A stretch of 64,000 nucleotides of DNA from Nemania diffusa. Its lineage: Eukaryota; Ascomycota; Sordariomycetes; Xylariales; Xylariaceae. The stretch lies in assembly GCA_038501195.1 (NCBI GenBank), contig JBBPUQ010000007.1:2519501-2583500 (forward strand), read 5' to 3'. The translations under genes and the position numbers were made by a program. Within the stretch, counting starts at the first letter, position 1. Each line of letters begins with the position of its first letter. Shown here in pieces: positions 1 to 12,755 of this stretch. The notes below the pieces were generated by a model. It searched no databases and was not told where the DNA came from. It saw only the letters and a list, made by a program, of their open reading frames with translations.

Positions 1-3000
1 ATTGGCCATGCCAGGCATAGCCACTACGAAGCCCCCAAGTACTCCAACTCGTCCAAGACTGAGCCAGCTGGATCCCTGCTAACACAGCCACAAGAGTGAT
101 CGCTCTAGCTATGTTGACGCAGTACGTGGCTATTCAGGCTTGTCGTGCCACGAAGGTCTTCAAGTCTCCAGCAAAATATCACCTTCCCCTCGTCTCTGAC
201 GAAGCACTTCTTTTGGAGGCTTAGCGTTTCTCGTCCCCAGCATACTCTGGCTTGTATAAGTAAGTAGATTGATTATGTTAGGTACATGGTAATAAAGTCT
301 GCAGTGTTGATCTCTAACTCGAAAAAATCAACCTTCATTGCTCACGAATTTCATGAAACCTAGGCAGAAAGCCAAGCAGTACGTGCTTCTCATTATACCG
401 AATACCTTCAATAATGATAGAATATAGGTGCACATCGTAGTTAAAGCTTTACTCAACCTTTAATCGGCAATGCTGCATACACTGTTGAATAGAAGTTGGA
501 AGAAAAGAAGAGTAATTGTCTAGTGTTATATACATTGTATCATTCCTATGGCTCAGAGATAGGTATGTCGCTTAGCATTTCCGTCAGATGTAGCAATGCA
601 GAGGAAGAGTGGTCTCACCTGGAAGACTCACAATCTATGCGCTCAAGCTAAGACTGGGGTTGTTCTCCTTGCTTGGAGATAATGTCGTTTTTCTAGTTGG
701 TCGTTTTATCGCTAGTTTCAAGTATCCTTAAGCCGGTTGAGCTCGCTGCAGTTCCATTTACAGCACATGCCGTTATCACCATAAGTCCTCTAGCAGCCTA
801 GCTTTGTATCTTTTACAACTCCTAGGTAAGGCGTGCTCTAGTGCTACTATTCGTCAACCTCAACACAATCCCAATGTCACACACATACCTCCTCATCTTA
901 TTCTATATTCTATCCCATTCTCTCTCCGATCTACCGTGCTCTTACTACTGAGACAGTGTGGGCGACACGGTCACAGGGGGAATAGGTTGATTAGCTCAGC
1001 TAGACCTAGCTCGTCTTTTTCTTATTCATTTAGATACTGTAGGAGCGTAAATTTATCAGACAGGTGACGTTTTTGCTCTTCTTTAGGGGGTTAGCTACAC
1101 TAAGAATATACGATGCTTTACCAGAATACTCGTTTTTCTCCCCTCATCTCTCTAGAAGTGATTAAGATGGCCGTGGCTAGTCCTCTAGAGTGCGGTGTGT
1201 TTTACACGCCCCGTTTCACTACATCTCCAAATATCTTAGAGCTAATGCCAACTCAGCTTGTCAGGTGAACGGCTAGCCTTCCCATTTTCTTGCTCGATCA
1301 ACGATTAGCGATCTAATTCTATTTCTTTTACCGCTAGGTTGTGTGATGATCGCCCATCATTGACCATTCATCAATTAGAGAAGATAAATAACATGAAAGC
1401 TTGAAGCACTACGCTATACTGCTTATCTATCGCAGGTCAGGGGGCCTGCGAGTATGCTGGTGTCGTAGGAGATGCTAAGCTTGGTAATTTACTTGCATAG
1501 AGGAGAAAAAAGACGGAAATTGTTAAAAGTAAGAGGAATATACAAACTCAATCATTTGCGTGGTGGTGCGTCTAATAAAAAGAGACTGGGTTGTTAGTGG
1601 AGACATACTGAAGAATATCGCAAACCAAATATATTATTACACTGTCGCATTTGTTAAGCCTCGGTAAGCTCCCTGCCCTCGGTTGACATTACTAGGGAAC
1701 TTGACGAAGCACGAGGACAACTTCTTAGTATCGCAAAGGCCCAATTGTTCTCCATAAACCTATAGCTACCGCCACGTAATAGAAATACTTCAATCAAGTA
1801 TTAACGGCACATAATAGCTTCGAAGTAAGGAGTTTGCCACATTCACCTATCCTAACACGACGGAGCCCGTGCGTGGGGTGCAAATGCATGAATGATGACA
1901 ACCAATCACAATGGCTACCGTAGATGTTACATTGTCGCAAAACAAAACCTGTGACACCAATCGGAACAGAGAATCTCAGAAAACAACTTCCGATAAAGAA
2001 TATAGTTGAAACTATCGACGAATCATATAATTGTTTACCAGCTTAGCGCATGCGATATTTCTCCGAATGCTAGGTTAGCATCGCGAAACGATCTACAGCA
2101 GACTCAACCCATACCCATTTAGGTAAACCTTCCTTGAGGACTACAACTTCAAACCAGGAGAAGAAGCAATGGTAGCAGGAAAAGACATCACATGCATCGG
2201 CAGAAGGCTATCCGTTCTAATTGTCGTCTATATCCTCGTGCTCTGTTGTCCCTAGATTCTTGGCGAATTAACCAGTTGTCGGTCGTGCATCACATATCCT
2301 AAGCTACTATCAAAGTCAGAGCTCTCTGCTGGGATAGGTATCTTGCCCACTCCCTGGTCGATCCGGAGTTGATTTACGTAGATCGGTGAAAATCCATTCT
2401 TAATGTTAAATATGAAAGAGCCTGTAGATCAATTTACGTCGATTCTAGTCCAAGGTGGAATTACATTTAAGTATGCGACCGAAGAATGAATAGTTCAATT
2501 GAGCGCCATTTGCGTCTTATCATGATGAGCCCATCGTATAGGTAGAATAATATGCCGGATTCCGAACTGTGGTCAAAATGTAACTGCACGTCCCCTTTCA
2601 GGACTTTATCGTTAGTTACGAGATTCCGTCCGATATTCAAAACAACCATGTTTCTTCTTGGGTGGGCTGTGCACCCAACCACCCCTGACCATTTTCATCC
2701 AGGTAGGTAGTCTAAACGGTCCACGGCACATATTCACACATCATGCAATACCGTGAAGACTTCTCACGGAGACAATGTGTTTCGTCCTCACCCGACATAG
2801 AGTGACAAGATGGAGACATGGGAGGAGGCATTCGAGTCTGTAGACGTCTATAAAGTCAGACGCCGTCGCTCGCAATGAGAGACTTATTCCCAGGCATCAT
2901 CATCGGATCTCACTGCGCCAAAGCTCCTAGCAAGCTCTCTTCTGTTCCTTCCTGTTTGTCACTTTCATCTCACTGCTGGGCAGTTTATAATATTTCACCT

Positions 3001-3020
3001 TAAATTAATCCCTTAACACC
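1..3020. other. intergenic, no gene recognised
   Basis: I find no reading frame in these 3 kb with a recognisable domain or a convincing intron-exon structure. The sequence is moderately AT-rich with stops in all frames. The last 170 bases form the promoter and leader of the secreted-protein gene that starts at 3021. Confidence 0.6.
2849..2855 (+). promoter_or_regulatory. possible TATA box of the gEgh16-like gene
   Basis: A TATAAAG heptamer lies about 170 bases upstream of the ATG at 3021, followed by a C/T-rich leader. The spacing suits a fungal core promoter with a leader of roughly 130-140 bases. This rests on sequence match and position only. Confidence 0.3.
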
Positions 3021-3911
3021 ATGTCTTCGATCAAGATGATTTTGGGCCTCGGCCTCTTGAGCTTCGCGCACCTCGCTGCAGGGCACGGTGCTATCATTAA
3101 GGCAGTCGGTGACGCCGGCGGCTCTGGCAGTAAGTTCACAGCGCTCTCCTGCAAACAGAACTAGAAAGGCATATCCATACTCACACGCTCCTTTTCCTCC
3201 AGTGGCTCTAGGCATCGACACCAGCACGCCCCGCGACGGGACCAGGCGCAAGCCCTTCCAACAAGACAGCACGCGCTTCAAGGGCGACCAGGCGGACACG
3301 GTCGGCGAGACGCTCGGGGGCGGCGACAACGACATCGAGCAGGGCACGCAGGCGATCCTGGCGGAGACGGGCGACCAGCTGCCGCAGGTGACGGCGGGCG
3401 GCGAGCTCAACATGACGCTGCACCAGGTCAACTCGGACGGCGGCGGCCCCTACACCTGCGCCATCAACGCCGACGGCACCGGCGAGTCGTGGGAGGACAT
3501 CGACGTCACCACCACGCCCCCCGGCAAGAACTCGCGCAACCGCGACGGCGCCGCCACCGACTTCCCCCTCGTCGCCGCCATCCCCGAGGACCAGACCTGT
3601 ACTGGAACCGTCGCGGGCCAGGCCAACGCCTGCCTCGTGCGCTGCAAGAACGATGCTGGGGCTGGGCCCTTCGGCGGTGTTGTGCCCGTTCAGAGTGAGT
3701 CTGCGATCTTTGATGCGACTGTTTTATTGTGAGAGCGAGGTTGCTGATACTATTGTTAGTCGCTGGAGCTTCTACCGGCAACTCTACTGCGGCGCGCCGT
3801 GCCCTCGCTGCTTCTATGAAGCGGAGTGGTACTCCATTCCGAAAGGTAGCCAAGCGACAGGTGGATGATTTTGAAGATGACGAGGAGGATGAGGAAGATG
3901 ACGATGAGTAA
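3021..3911 (+). CDS. gEgh16/MAS3-family secreted protein
   Basis: Three exons, 3021-3129, 3203-3694 and 3760-3911, give a 250-residue protein. It opens with a hydrophobic signal peptide (about residues 1-20, ending LAAG) followed by HGAII. It continues with the conserved Asp/Gly-rich body seen in the gEgh16, GAS1/GAS2 and MAS3 group: a [10 protein letters not shown] start, a run of Thr/Gln-rich segments and cysteines around [19 protein letters not shown]. Proteins of this family are secreted and are known from plant-infecting and insect-infecting ascomycetes, where some are expressed in appressoria; their biochemical activity is unknown. Both introns have clean GTAAGT/GTGAGT donors and the splices keep phase. 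An oddity is the C-terminus: the last 17 residues are almost all Asp or Glu. The family assignment is by sequence recognition; the role is inferred. Confidence 0.85.
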
Positions 3912-4381
3912 AGGGGTAATCATTAGGCTAAAACGAATAGTCCAAAAGCGATGGACGAAGAACGGATCGTGCTTCGGAGGATAATTCATACGATCTCCGG
4001 AAGAGCGTAGATCTTCAAGGCGATTAGACAGCCTCCAGGCGAGGCAGGGAACAGAATGTATCTAGTAATAGAAGTGGGAAAGGAGGACTCTAAATTAATT
4101 TAAATTGAATATAATAAGCCTAGGAAGCTTTAGAAATGTAGGAATCGAGTCAATGCGGAAACTGTGCATAGGATAAGTTAAGGAGTGTTATGTGCGCAAA
4201 GCGACTCTCTCTAGAGCACGAATAGCTAGAAGCCCCCAGTGTCAACAATCTATGCATAAACACCTATTCTAATTAATGAATGGATATAATCATGCTACAC
4301 GCTAGTTCCCAATCGCTTGTGAGTTGTGCCTGAAATATTGTCGATGTATAAGTGTATTCGCTGCTGAGTATTTTCGTGATC
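3912..4381. other. 3' intergenic between convergent genes
   Basis: These 470 bases separate the stop of the gEgh16-like gene from the stop of the lactate dehydrogenase on the other strand. The sequence is AT-rich (AATTAATTTAAATTGAATAT near 4090) and fits two facing 3' untranslated regions. No gene is seen. Confidence 0.6.
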
Positions 4382-6202
4382 TTATAAACGACTCTTCTCA
4401 GGGCGCCATATCTCGTTAAGTAGCCGGCTAGCGTTGACACGTTCCGGGCGCAGCTCATCTATATTCGAAATACCAAGCAGCCGCATACCAGTAGTCAACT
4501 CGTCGGCGAATACTAGGATCGCAATTAGTACGAACAAGACGAGGACCCAGACGGCGCCAAGCCATCCAGGGGAAATAAAGATAGGGAATGGGAGCAGAAC
4601 TCACTGTCTAAACATCGCTCAACGCCCTTCTCCCCATACGCAGCAAGTGCGTAAAAGATCGGCCGACCGATACCAACAGCCTTCGCGCCAAGAGCGATAG
4701 CCTTCAGAACATCCGCGCCATCACGACACCCCCCATCAACAAAGATCTCGAGCTTGTCCAGCAAATCCGGGTAATACGTGCGGATCTCCAGCAGCGTCGT
4801 GAGCCCATCCTGCGCATCATGCATCTGCCTGCCGCCATGGTTACTCAGCAGCACGCCATCGACCCCCATCTCCGCCGCGCGCCTCGCGTCCTCGGCCGTC
4901 TGCACGCCCTTGAGCACGACGGGGCCGGGGCCCCACGCCTCGCGGATCCAGCGCAGGTCGGCCCAGGCGAGGTCGGCGTCGAGCTGACCCGCACCGACGT
5001 GCGACAGCAGCCCGAAGCCGGCGCGCTCGGCGTGCGCCGCGAGATCCGGCGACGTCGCCAGCGCCTCGGCGGCCTGCAGCCCGCGGTCCGCGCTGCGCTT
5101 CCCGAGCACCGCCGTGTCGACCGTGACCCAGAGGCTGCGGAACACGCCCGCGGCGCGCGCGCGGCGGATGCGCTCGGCCGCCGCCGCGCGGTCCACGGGC
5201 ACGTACAGCTGGAAGTGCAGCTGCGCCTCCGGCCTGTCCTCGTCGCGCAGGCCCATCGGGACGCCCCTCGGCGCGCCCGTGCCGGCGTCCGCGACCTTCG
5301 TCTTCTCGGCCGCGAAGGCGTCGGCGATGGCCTCCATCTTGGCGGTGGTCTCGGTGGACAGGACGCCGTGGACGCCGCGGCGCGCGAGGGCGCGCACGAC
5401 GCCGAGCTCGCCGTCGCTGTGCCCGCGGCCGAGCTGGCCCATGGGGGCCACGTAGAAGGGGAAGGCGGAGGTCGTGCCGAGGATGCGCGAGCGCGGGTCC
5501 ACGGTGGCCATGGCGCGCAGGATGAGCGGGCGGAAGCGCACGGCGCGCCAGGAGGCGAGGTTCCCGCGCAGCGCGGAGCCGTCGTGGGCCGAGGACGAAA
5601 CGTAGGTCCAGGACTTCACTGGCATAACGGCCTTTGCGGCGGCTTCGAAGTCGTTGGGCACGATGATGCTGGAGATGGGTGGCAGCCCTTTTGCGCCCTC
5701 TGTTCCTTCGTTGGGAGGATCTAGCACGAGAAGACCGGTTGATTCTGCGCCGGTGCTGCTTATGGGCAGTGCCGCGCGTGCCGCAGCGTCCAGTGTCCCT
5801 AGATAGGCATCCTTGGGTAGGTATTGCAGGACGTCCGTGGAATGGATCTTGCGGAACTCGGCCGTTGCGTCCTATAAATCGCATGAGTGGCGGCCCTCTC
5901 TTCAAAGCGGTGGGATTGATTCATGTGAGCTTGCCACCGCTCATCTCACTCTTAGTCAATGGACAGGATGCATTAGGCTTTTACATAACTAACACGATGA
6001 ACTGTGCTTTGAGGACAATATGAGAGCTGCGGTGTCTCCTTACCGTTCCAGCCTGTTTAAGCAATACCGCGGCTCCGCCGGGGTGTTCGTTCAGGTAAGC
6101 TGTAACATCGTAGGCCTTGCCGTCCACGACGATCCAACACGAGGACGTAGAGCGGTGGCTCGCAATCTCCTGGGCGCTTAGCGAATTTTCCTTTGACACC
6201 AT
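4382..6202 (-). CDS. L-lactate dehydrogenase (cytochrome b2), FMN-dependent
   Basis: Three exons read leftward (6202-6044, 5871-4605, 4458-4382) encode 500 residues. Residues 1-75 form a cytochrome b5 domain: HPGG supplies heme ligand His40 and the second ligand is likely His63 in RKIHST, the intron falling between them. The rest is an FMN-dependent alpha-hydroxyacid dehydrogenase barrel, with SWTYVSSSA near the start, the phosphate/FMN segment APMGQLG, and the catalytic SNHGGRQ containing the His that abstracts the substrate proton and the Arg that binds carboxylate. It ends with GAKAVGIGRP and a short last exon. This is the flavocytochrome b2 architecture, oxidising L-lactate (or a similar 2-hydroxyacid) to the 2-oxoacid with electrons passing to heme. 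The protein starts directly at the b5 domain with no visible mitochondrial presequence, so it may be cytosolic or act on another hydroxyacid. The main exon is very GC-rich and produces long spurious antisense frames. Confidence 0.9.
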
Positions 6203-7433
6203 TTCAATTCACGGCAATGCGGTCATGCGTCATACACTATACAGTTGAAAGCAACGAGGAAGAGGCCACGGGCTTACTTATCTACAGTAGAGATCCTCTG
6301 TAGGTACACGCGACTAGGCCGGAAGCGCGTTTCCGTACTACTACGGAACGCCTTATCCCCAAATGTCGGGGTGGACCGTGCTTGTGGGGTTTGACCGGGC
6401 AGGTTAGTGGGCAGGCAAAGTCGTTAGCGACCACGGCTCGGCCCGAGCTTCAGCGACCAGTCATCGAGTTCTATTTACTAATACCGATTCTCCGGACGCT
6501 CTCTACTAGGTATTTAATGTGACTGATACTTTTCTTTCAGGGCCAGTTTCACATGCGTGTAATCTGGCATGTAGCTTACTAGGTACCTACAGAAACGAGG
6601 TATAAAGAACCACCCTCACAGTATGATACAGTTTGTCCGGGAATTACAGCGGTGTTAGATGCCGCGACGCCAGCACCGGTACCGGCAGTTCCATTGCTTA
6701 TTGTTCCTGACCTCACTCTCTACGTTTCTGCCCATAGTGTAGCGGTACCGAATTCACGCATTCTTCCTAGAATACATTACGCAGTAGCTTAATTGCATAA
6801 ATCCTGCCGTTTACACGTTGCTGCATGTATTTGAATCGGCCCCTTCGATCGTCTAAAATAGCCTAGATATATACAGATGGTGGATTTCATCTAGCACATA
6901 TATGGTTGGCAAGACAACCAAGGACTAAAATTCGTCAATTACCTCAAGAGTAATACAGCGAGTGATTACCAGTATAGGACTAATTGCAAGCTGCCGGTTC
7001 CCGACCTATTACCAATCAAGCTTTCTGCATAGCATAGTGTTGCTAACTCGGATAAATTTGGTTCCCTTGCTCTCCCTAATATCGTGAGCGTAGAAGGGGG
7101 AATCCCATGATCGTAGGGGCCGGCGAGAACTTGAAACGTTGAGCGCTTATATACGTAGAAATTACGAACTAGCGTTGGGGATTCGGGGGGTACCAAAATG
7201 TCAATAAAACGTTCTAGGATATCGGATGCGCTTGCTAAGGGAGATGGGCAAATCTACTGCAACTCCACAAGGCATCGCCGAGGCTGTCTGATTGCTCTCT
7301 AATATCAATGTCAAGAACTTCATAATGTCAGTCCAAACCCCCCGTAACTTCATTCGTCATTCAATCACCACTGTATAAGCAATCGAGCCGTCAGCTGATG
7401 CCTCTTTTATCCCAGAATTAGAACAGGGCATGC
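6203..7433. other. intergenic; one unexplained 76-codon frame
   Basis: This gap holds the presumed promoter of the lactate dehydrogenase (right of 6202) and the 3' end of ASF1. On the minus strand 7196-6966 there is an open stretch whose translation looks protein-like (VYKRSTFQVLAGPYDHGIPP) but has no family I recognise and no ATG start. It may be a fragment of an old gene. Confidence 0.4.
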
Positions 7434-8506
7434 CTAGTGAGCTGAAACACCCTTCGGGTTCGGCGCATCAGTCATGTTGTCGTCAACCTCCATAGCGTCA
7501 TCCACAACTCCAGCCGCTTCACCTTGAGCTCCAGCTTCGCCTTCTACCTCATCATCCAGCTCATCATCACTCTCGTTCTCGAGGTCGACGCTTCCGTCTT
7601 CAGACATCTCATCCTCACCACCAATTTCGCCAGTCTCCTCGACACCGGCCATCTCAGCATCGCCATCCGTAGCGACAGCACTGCTCGCGCCATTCTTGTC
7701 CGCAACGCCATCAGCCTCATCTTCGACATCTTCATCCAGCTCCTCAGCTCCGTAGTCGTCCTCGTCGTTTTGGAGATCCGCTTCGGGCTGCTCAGGCGGG
7801 AACTCAGCAGGGGCAGAGGCTTCAGAATCCCTGTTCGAAATGAAAGTCAGAAATCATTGCCCAGGAATATAGGCCAGTACCGCACCAGAACTGTACCATT
7901 TGATAGCAAAGCGAGTGACTCTCGGCTTCTCAGCAAGAACATTGCGTCGAATCTTCTCGATGATGGGTTTGGCCGGGGGGTCAGCGTTGAGCTCGTCGGA
8001 ATCGTATTCATTGTTTACGTAGTAGCCAACGCGAACGAATTCACGGCCATCGTAAGAGCAAGTCAACAGGATGACAGTAACACCGAGGATGTCTGCGTCC
8101 GGAATGCGGCTCGTTTTCGGGGCATCGGCTTCGAAGATGAATTTGTTGACACCAACAGGGATGGGGCCAACTAGGAGAGAGTCAAGCTCTTGGTCATATT
8201 GATCGCTGGTAGTCGGGTTCGCGTTAGGTTGCGCCAGCACACACGTCAATCAGGGTGTAGACGAGCATGACTTACGAGGTAGCAGAGCCGACATAGGTCA
8301 GCTTCCACTCGAGATCTACACATTTCGATCAGCAGTAGTCCTTCGCCTTGCGCCGCGCAATAGAGACGCTAAGCCCGCGTGGCCTTTGGAGGCGTACCTT
8401 TCTCCAATTGCTCTAGGCATTCGAAAGTGATCTCTAGCTCGTAGTTATCGGTGAATTTGGCGGGGTTGTTGATGATGTTAACCCCAAGGAGAGAGACGAC
8501 CGACAT
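7434..8506 (-). CDS. ASF1: histone H3-H4 chaperone Asf1
   Basis: Four exons read leftward (8506-8398, 8315-8276, 8205-7897, 7830-7434) encode 284 residues. The first ~155 residues are the Asf1 immunoglobulin-like core: [18 protein letters not shown] at the start, then [11 protein letters not shown], the [12 protein letters not shown] segment, [22 protein letters not shown] and [10 protein letters not shown]. Asf1 binds the H3-H4 dimer and hands it to CAF-1 or HIR for nucleosome assembly; it acts in the nucleus. The remaining ~125 residues are a long Glu/Asp-rich acidic tail (runs such as [16 protein letters not shown] and [14 protein letters not shown]), as in other fungal Asf1 proteins. Intron positions near the 5' end and the GTACGC, GTAAGT and GTACAG donors all keep phase. 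Identification is very secure. Confidence 0.96.
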
Positions 8507-11500
8507 CTTGCGCGATTCTGATCAACACTTCAGATATGGGAGATTAGGTTGATGCAGAGGTCGGGGACAGCGACCAGAGATTAAATAGGGCTTCTGTGCA
8601 AATATGCTTGCATCAAAAAAAAGGCTGATAAAGAAAACGATGCGGTTAGGCGCCCTGAGGATGAGACCTGCAAAAAGTTACCTAATGTTGCAATGTGTGA
8701 TACACCAAGAATTGTTGACCTTGTTTGGGGATTTGTTTTGTTGCGACCGGTCCTAGCCTAGATAGGAGGATGGGGTCTCATGGCAGCCGTTAACGAACAA
8801 GACGCGCCTTCCCTACGCGCAACTACCCCACGACCGCGTTCAGTGGTTGCAGCTGCAGAAGCGAGAAGCGGGGTTACACCAGAGAACTAAATTGTGATAA
8901 GATACGATTCGATAAGATAAGATAAGCATGAGATTTGGTAGAACTTCGTACATGACATGCTTGTTTCTATTGTTTTCTCTACCTACAACCGTTCTTAGCC
9001 CTAAATTTACATCTAGGTACTTCTTGTGTTTGCTTTTGTAATCGAATAAGGCCTCACTTAGTTTGACTTACCCGTTATGTCACTCAAATATATTAAGTAC
9101 AACTGTTTTGTAAAAATGGGAGATAGGTACTGCGGCTGCCAGAGGTTTAGGCCTCTGATACAAAAGAGGTGGTAGTTTGCAGTTCCTCGTAGACATGTCT
9201 GTAGGCACCAGGAAAGCTGTCATCAAACCTCGTAGCATCCAAAATTGAGTACCTGGGCGTCTTATAGGGATTGATAAGGGGATAATTTCTTAGAGTTATG
9301 AAGAACTAAATTCTTAGAATGCATCTCACAGTTATTCCATTCCCACCTCGAGACATATTACCTGCGTCCTGAACTCCCTACCTCCCTACATGGTGAGATG
9401 ACCGTATAAACTTTGTTGATGCTGCTTCAACAACCACAACCCTTACTCGGTAGGTGGTTAACTGATAAATCTACCCAATTTTTCATTTCCCGCTAAAAAC
9501 TCTTTTCTTGGTCAATTTTTTTCTTTTAGTTTTAGCATACGCAGTGTGTCAATATACACTGATATCTGCCAAGGTTTATACGTAGCACAGTAGTGGCTGT
9601 CATCTACCTAATTATAGACTATAACAGGTACCTACGACCTTCCTAAGCCAAATGGGTAATAAGCGTGTACCCAGTGTATGTATTTATTAATGGTGCGGGC
9701 GCCCACACCGCTTATCAGATCTCAAATACTACCTAGCATACACCTCTTTACTTGCCGCCCGGCATCGAGAAGTGGTCATAAGCACCTAAACAGAGCGCAC
9801 CGTATCGGAACTCTCATCTCTGTAATATTCCTTCTAGATACCCGATGCTTAGTGTACTCGGCATTTGCGCGGAGGCTTTTCGAGAATAACGCTTAAAGCT
9901 TACAACTGTCAGGATCAGACAGCTCCCGCGGGATCTATTCATCTCGTTGAAACGACAATGAATGAAGGGCAGGCACCACATGATAAGAGCTCAGGCAAGT
10001 TCCGAAATCCCGACCAACCCTTGCTCGTCCTTGTCCTATTGCAGGAGGTCGGTGCCTAGCCTAGATACCAGTACCAAGGGAACCGTCGGGACCTACCCAC
10101 GCAAGAGAGCGGAGATCCATACTTGTTCTTAGCACTTCTACTACGTCGGTACAAGTACTAAATAATTCCTTCGCTCTGTTAGATGGGGCAGGCAGACTCT
10201 ATCGGCAGACAGCTTCAAGCATCTACAACGCTAGAATCGTCGACAAAATTCACTGAGTCAGTCACCAGAAAGCAGGTAACCTCGGCCTCGCTTCCATATG
10301 CAACGTGTAGAAGAAGTGTCAGGCGCATTCTTCGAAGAGACTATTACTGTTCCCCGTACCAGTATTCATTAAGCCCTAACTCCTGGTTGACAAGGAGATT
10401 TCCGGGCAGAATAAGAGCCATGTACGACCTAGTATATACGGTATGCACAGCAGGCTTCTCGCATATCTAGATGCTAGGAGTACGGGTTTTTTCGTTCATG
10501 GTTGTCGATTGACCATGTGCTATGATTCACACACCTCTCCCATTATCATGTGAAAACTATATGCTAAGTTTCGCTTGTAGAAACAACTCAATCAATCTAA
10601 TGAGCTGAAAGCGCTACACCTAGTCATACCCATTAACCCGCTACACATGTAGGTAGCTACGTTTATGTTTCGAGACTCATCTCTCGGGCCCTGGAGATAG
10701 TCAAATATGCAAATTCGCCGTATTTCAGATTCTGCCGAGCACCGACCAAACCAAGCCCAGATGCTTGAGACAGTCAATCCACACGCACTGCAATGGAACT
10801 TGGATGTGAGGGGACGGTGAAAGGTCGTTTAACTCGGGTTGCAAGAATGCTGACCATGCGTTATGTCTGACCAGCGCGTCTGATATCACGGCCGCTTCGT
10901 GGTTCTAGACTATCTATTGTTCCATGAGTACTCACGCCGCGTTTTTTTTAACGCAGTCAACGCCCTACAACAGTCCAACCACCCCGCTGAGTATGAACGT
11001 ACGAAACTTGGCTACTGCACAACATGGCTCACGAGACCCTCAGAAGCAGCCTCCACAATTCTACATACGGCGGCCAGAACGGACCCGCCAAGGTCCATAC
11101 ATCTGATATGTTGGGAATGGAGTATCGGCGCAACATACAGCATACAGTTGCAGGAGCGATAGCGGTAGCAGCTAGGCCAGGAAACGCCAATGTAGTCCTA
11201 CAGTAGATTTCACGCGGGATCTTCCCGAGAACCCTGTCCGCACAGGAGAGGCAAAAGTCTTCAACCATACGGAAGAGCTTCAAGCGGGCTCGACGCGAGT
11301 GGTATCCCAGTAAAGCTTACATGCCTACCTATCTAGACATGTGATTAGTCCATATGTATAATTGCGGAATACACCATTTTGACTCTTGTTATAATCTCGG
11401 TACCGAATGTTTTAACCCAATTTTTCATATCCCTTTGATCCCACTTGATATCGACTCTCCAGCTCAGTCTTTCAGGTAGTCGTGGTCGGCAGAGAATAAT

Positions 11501-12755
11501 GCCGAAATGGCGGAGAACCCGGCAGTGAGGCGCTGCCGTGGGCTTCTCACTGCAGATATTGCAACAGTAGCCGACATGCGGGGATTATCACACATGCGTA
11601 TCTATGCGTAGATAACTTAGGCGAGGAGTGTTTGTATAGCAAGGACATCAGGAAGGAGATGCAGTGGTCTCGACGTCTAGCTCGATGTGGGCCGGTATAC
11701 TACCCCTGAGAAAGCAATTCCGATAAAGCCGATTGGATACAGGAGATAATTTATCTACACAGTACGCTAGACTAACAACGTAAAAGTCTAAATATTTTTG
11801 GAAATCTACGTTACCCTATACGGCCTGTGAGTACCGAAAACGTAGGTAAAGAGAACCTGTCAGGTAGGAACCAAGAACGTAAATAGACTGACTAGGGGAC
11901 TTTAGGTAGGTAAATGGAATGCCGACACTCGGTATTACTTTTTGAACGAATTCTAGACGAACATGCTTATGTCATTTAGTGTAGATAGCAAGAGCTTATT
12001 CTACCTAGCTGGATGTGGCACAGCAAAGCTAGGAGGCAGCGCTCTAAGCAGCGACTTAGTGCAAATTTGTAATGCAGTAAGTTTGGAGAGCAATGATCAT
12101 GATCGACCGCCTTTTTTTAGCGAAAATGCCACTGTAAGTGGTCATAGCACACCTGAAGCAAGCAGGACTGGCCAGGTACGCGCGCTCACCCGCAGAAGGA
12201 TCATACGGGATGCCCCACTACAAAGAACCAAATCTTACAAGGCTTCATCCATAAGGCTGTTAGAGCTGTGCTAGCGCAACTATCTCATCGCGACACGTTC
12301 TCTAGACTTTGGTGCTAATCTAGTGGTTGCCACCTTAAGCGAACGAAGATAGATTTCACAACTTTGCCAAGGATTATACGACTATACGAAGTCGGTATCC
12401 TCTCCGAGATGTGAAGTCGACATTTCAAATTCCAATACACACACATGCATTCATTCACATTGCATCGTGTAGTGATAGACATGAAGTCTTCCAAATCCAT
12501 TGTAATCAATCAGATACGCATGGGTTCAAGGCACGCGAGGGCGAGTAAGAACAGCCATGCGCTGCAAACGCCTAGACAATGCAAGCCTCTCCAGAGACGG
12601 AGCAGGCCCAGACAGAATGAGTATAATATGATATGCGATCCGCCCTCTCTAGCTTCATGCTTCAGAGGTCCTATCATCCATCAGCAGCTTGAGACTTAGG
12701 CCGTTGACTGTTGCACCAATACTTTCTTCCAACGACACTAAGTACATTGGGCACA
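8507..12755. other. 4.2-kb gene-poor stretch
   Basis: Apart from the ASF1 promoter at the left (with a short degenerate GATAAGATAA repeat near 8918-8928) and the lipoxygenase promoter at the right, I see no gene. Several open stretches of 60-100 codons exist, for example around 10183-10470 and 10899-11283 on either strand, but none has a recognisable domain, coherent codon usage or splice structure. Old transposon or gene fragments cannot be excluded. Confidence 0.5.

Noticed and set aside
4819..5905. Long GC-rich frames on both strands overlapping the lactate dehydrogenase (301 and 354 codons)
   Set aside because: They are shadows of a GC-rich exon: strongly Arg/Ala/Gly/His-biased, no domain, while the true frame has full catalytic motifs.
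10899..11283. Overlapping frames on both strands in the 8.5-12.7 kb gap
   Set aside because: No coherent protein family or start; possibly decayed sequence, not enough for a call.
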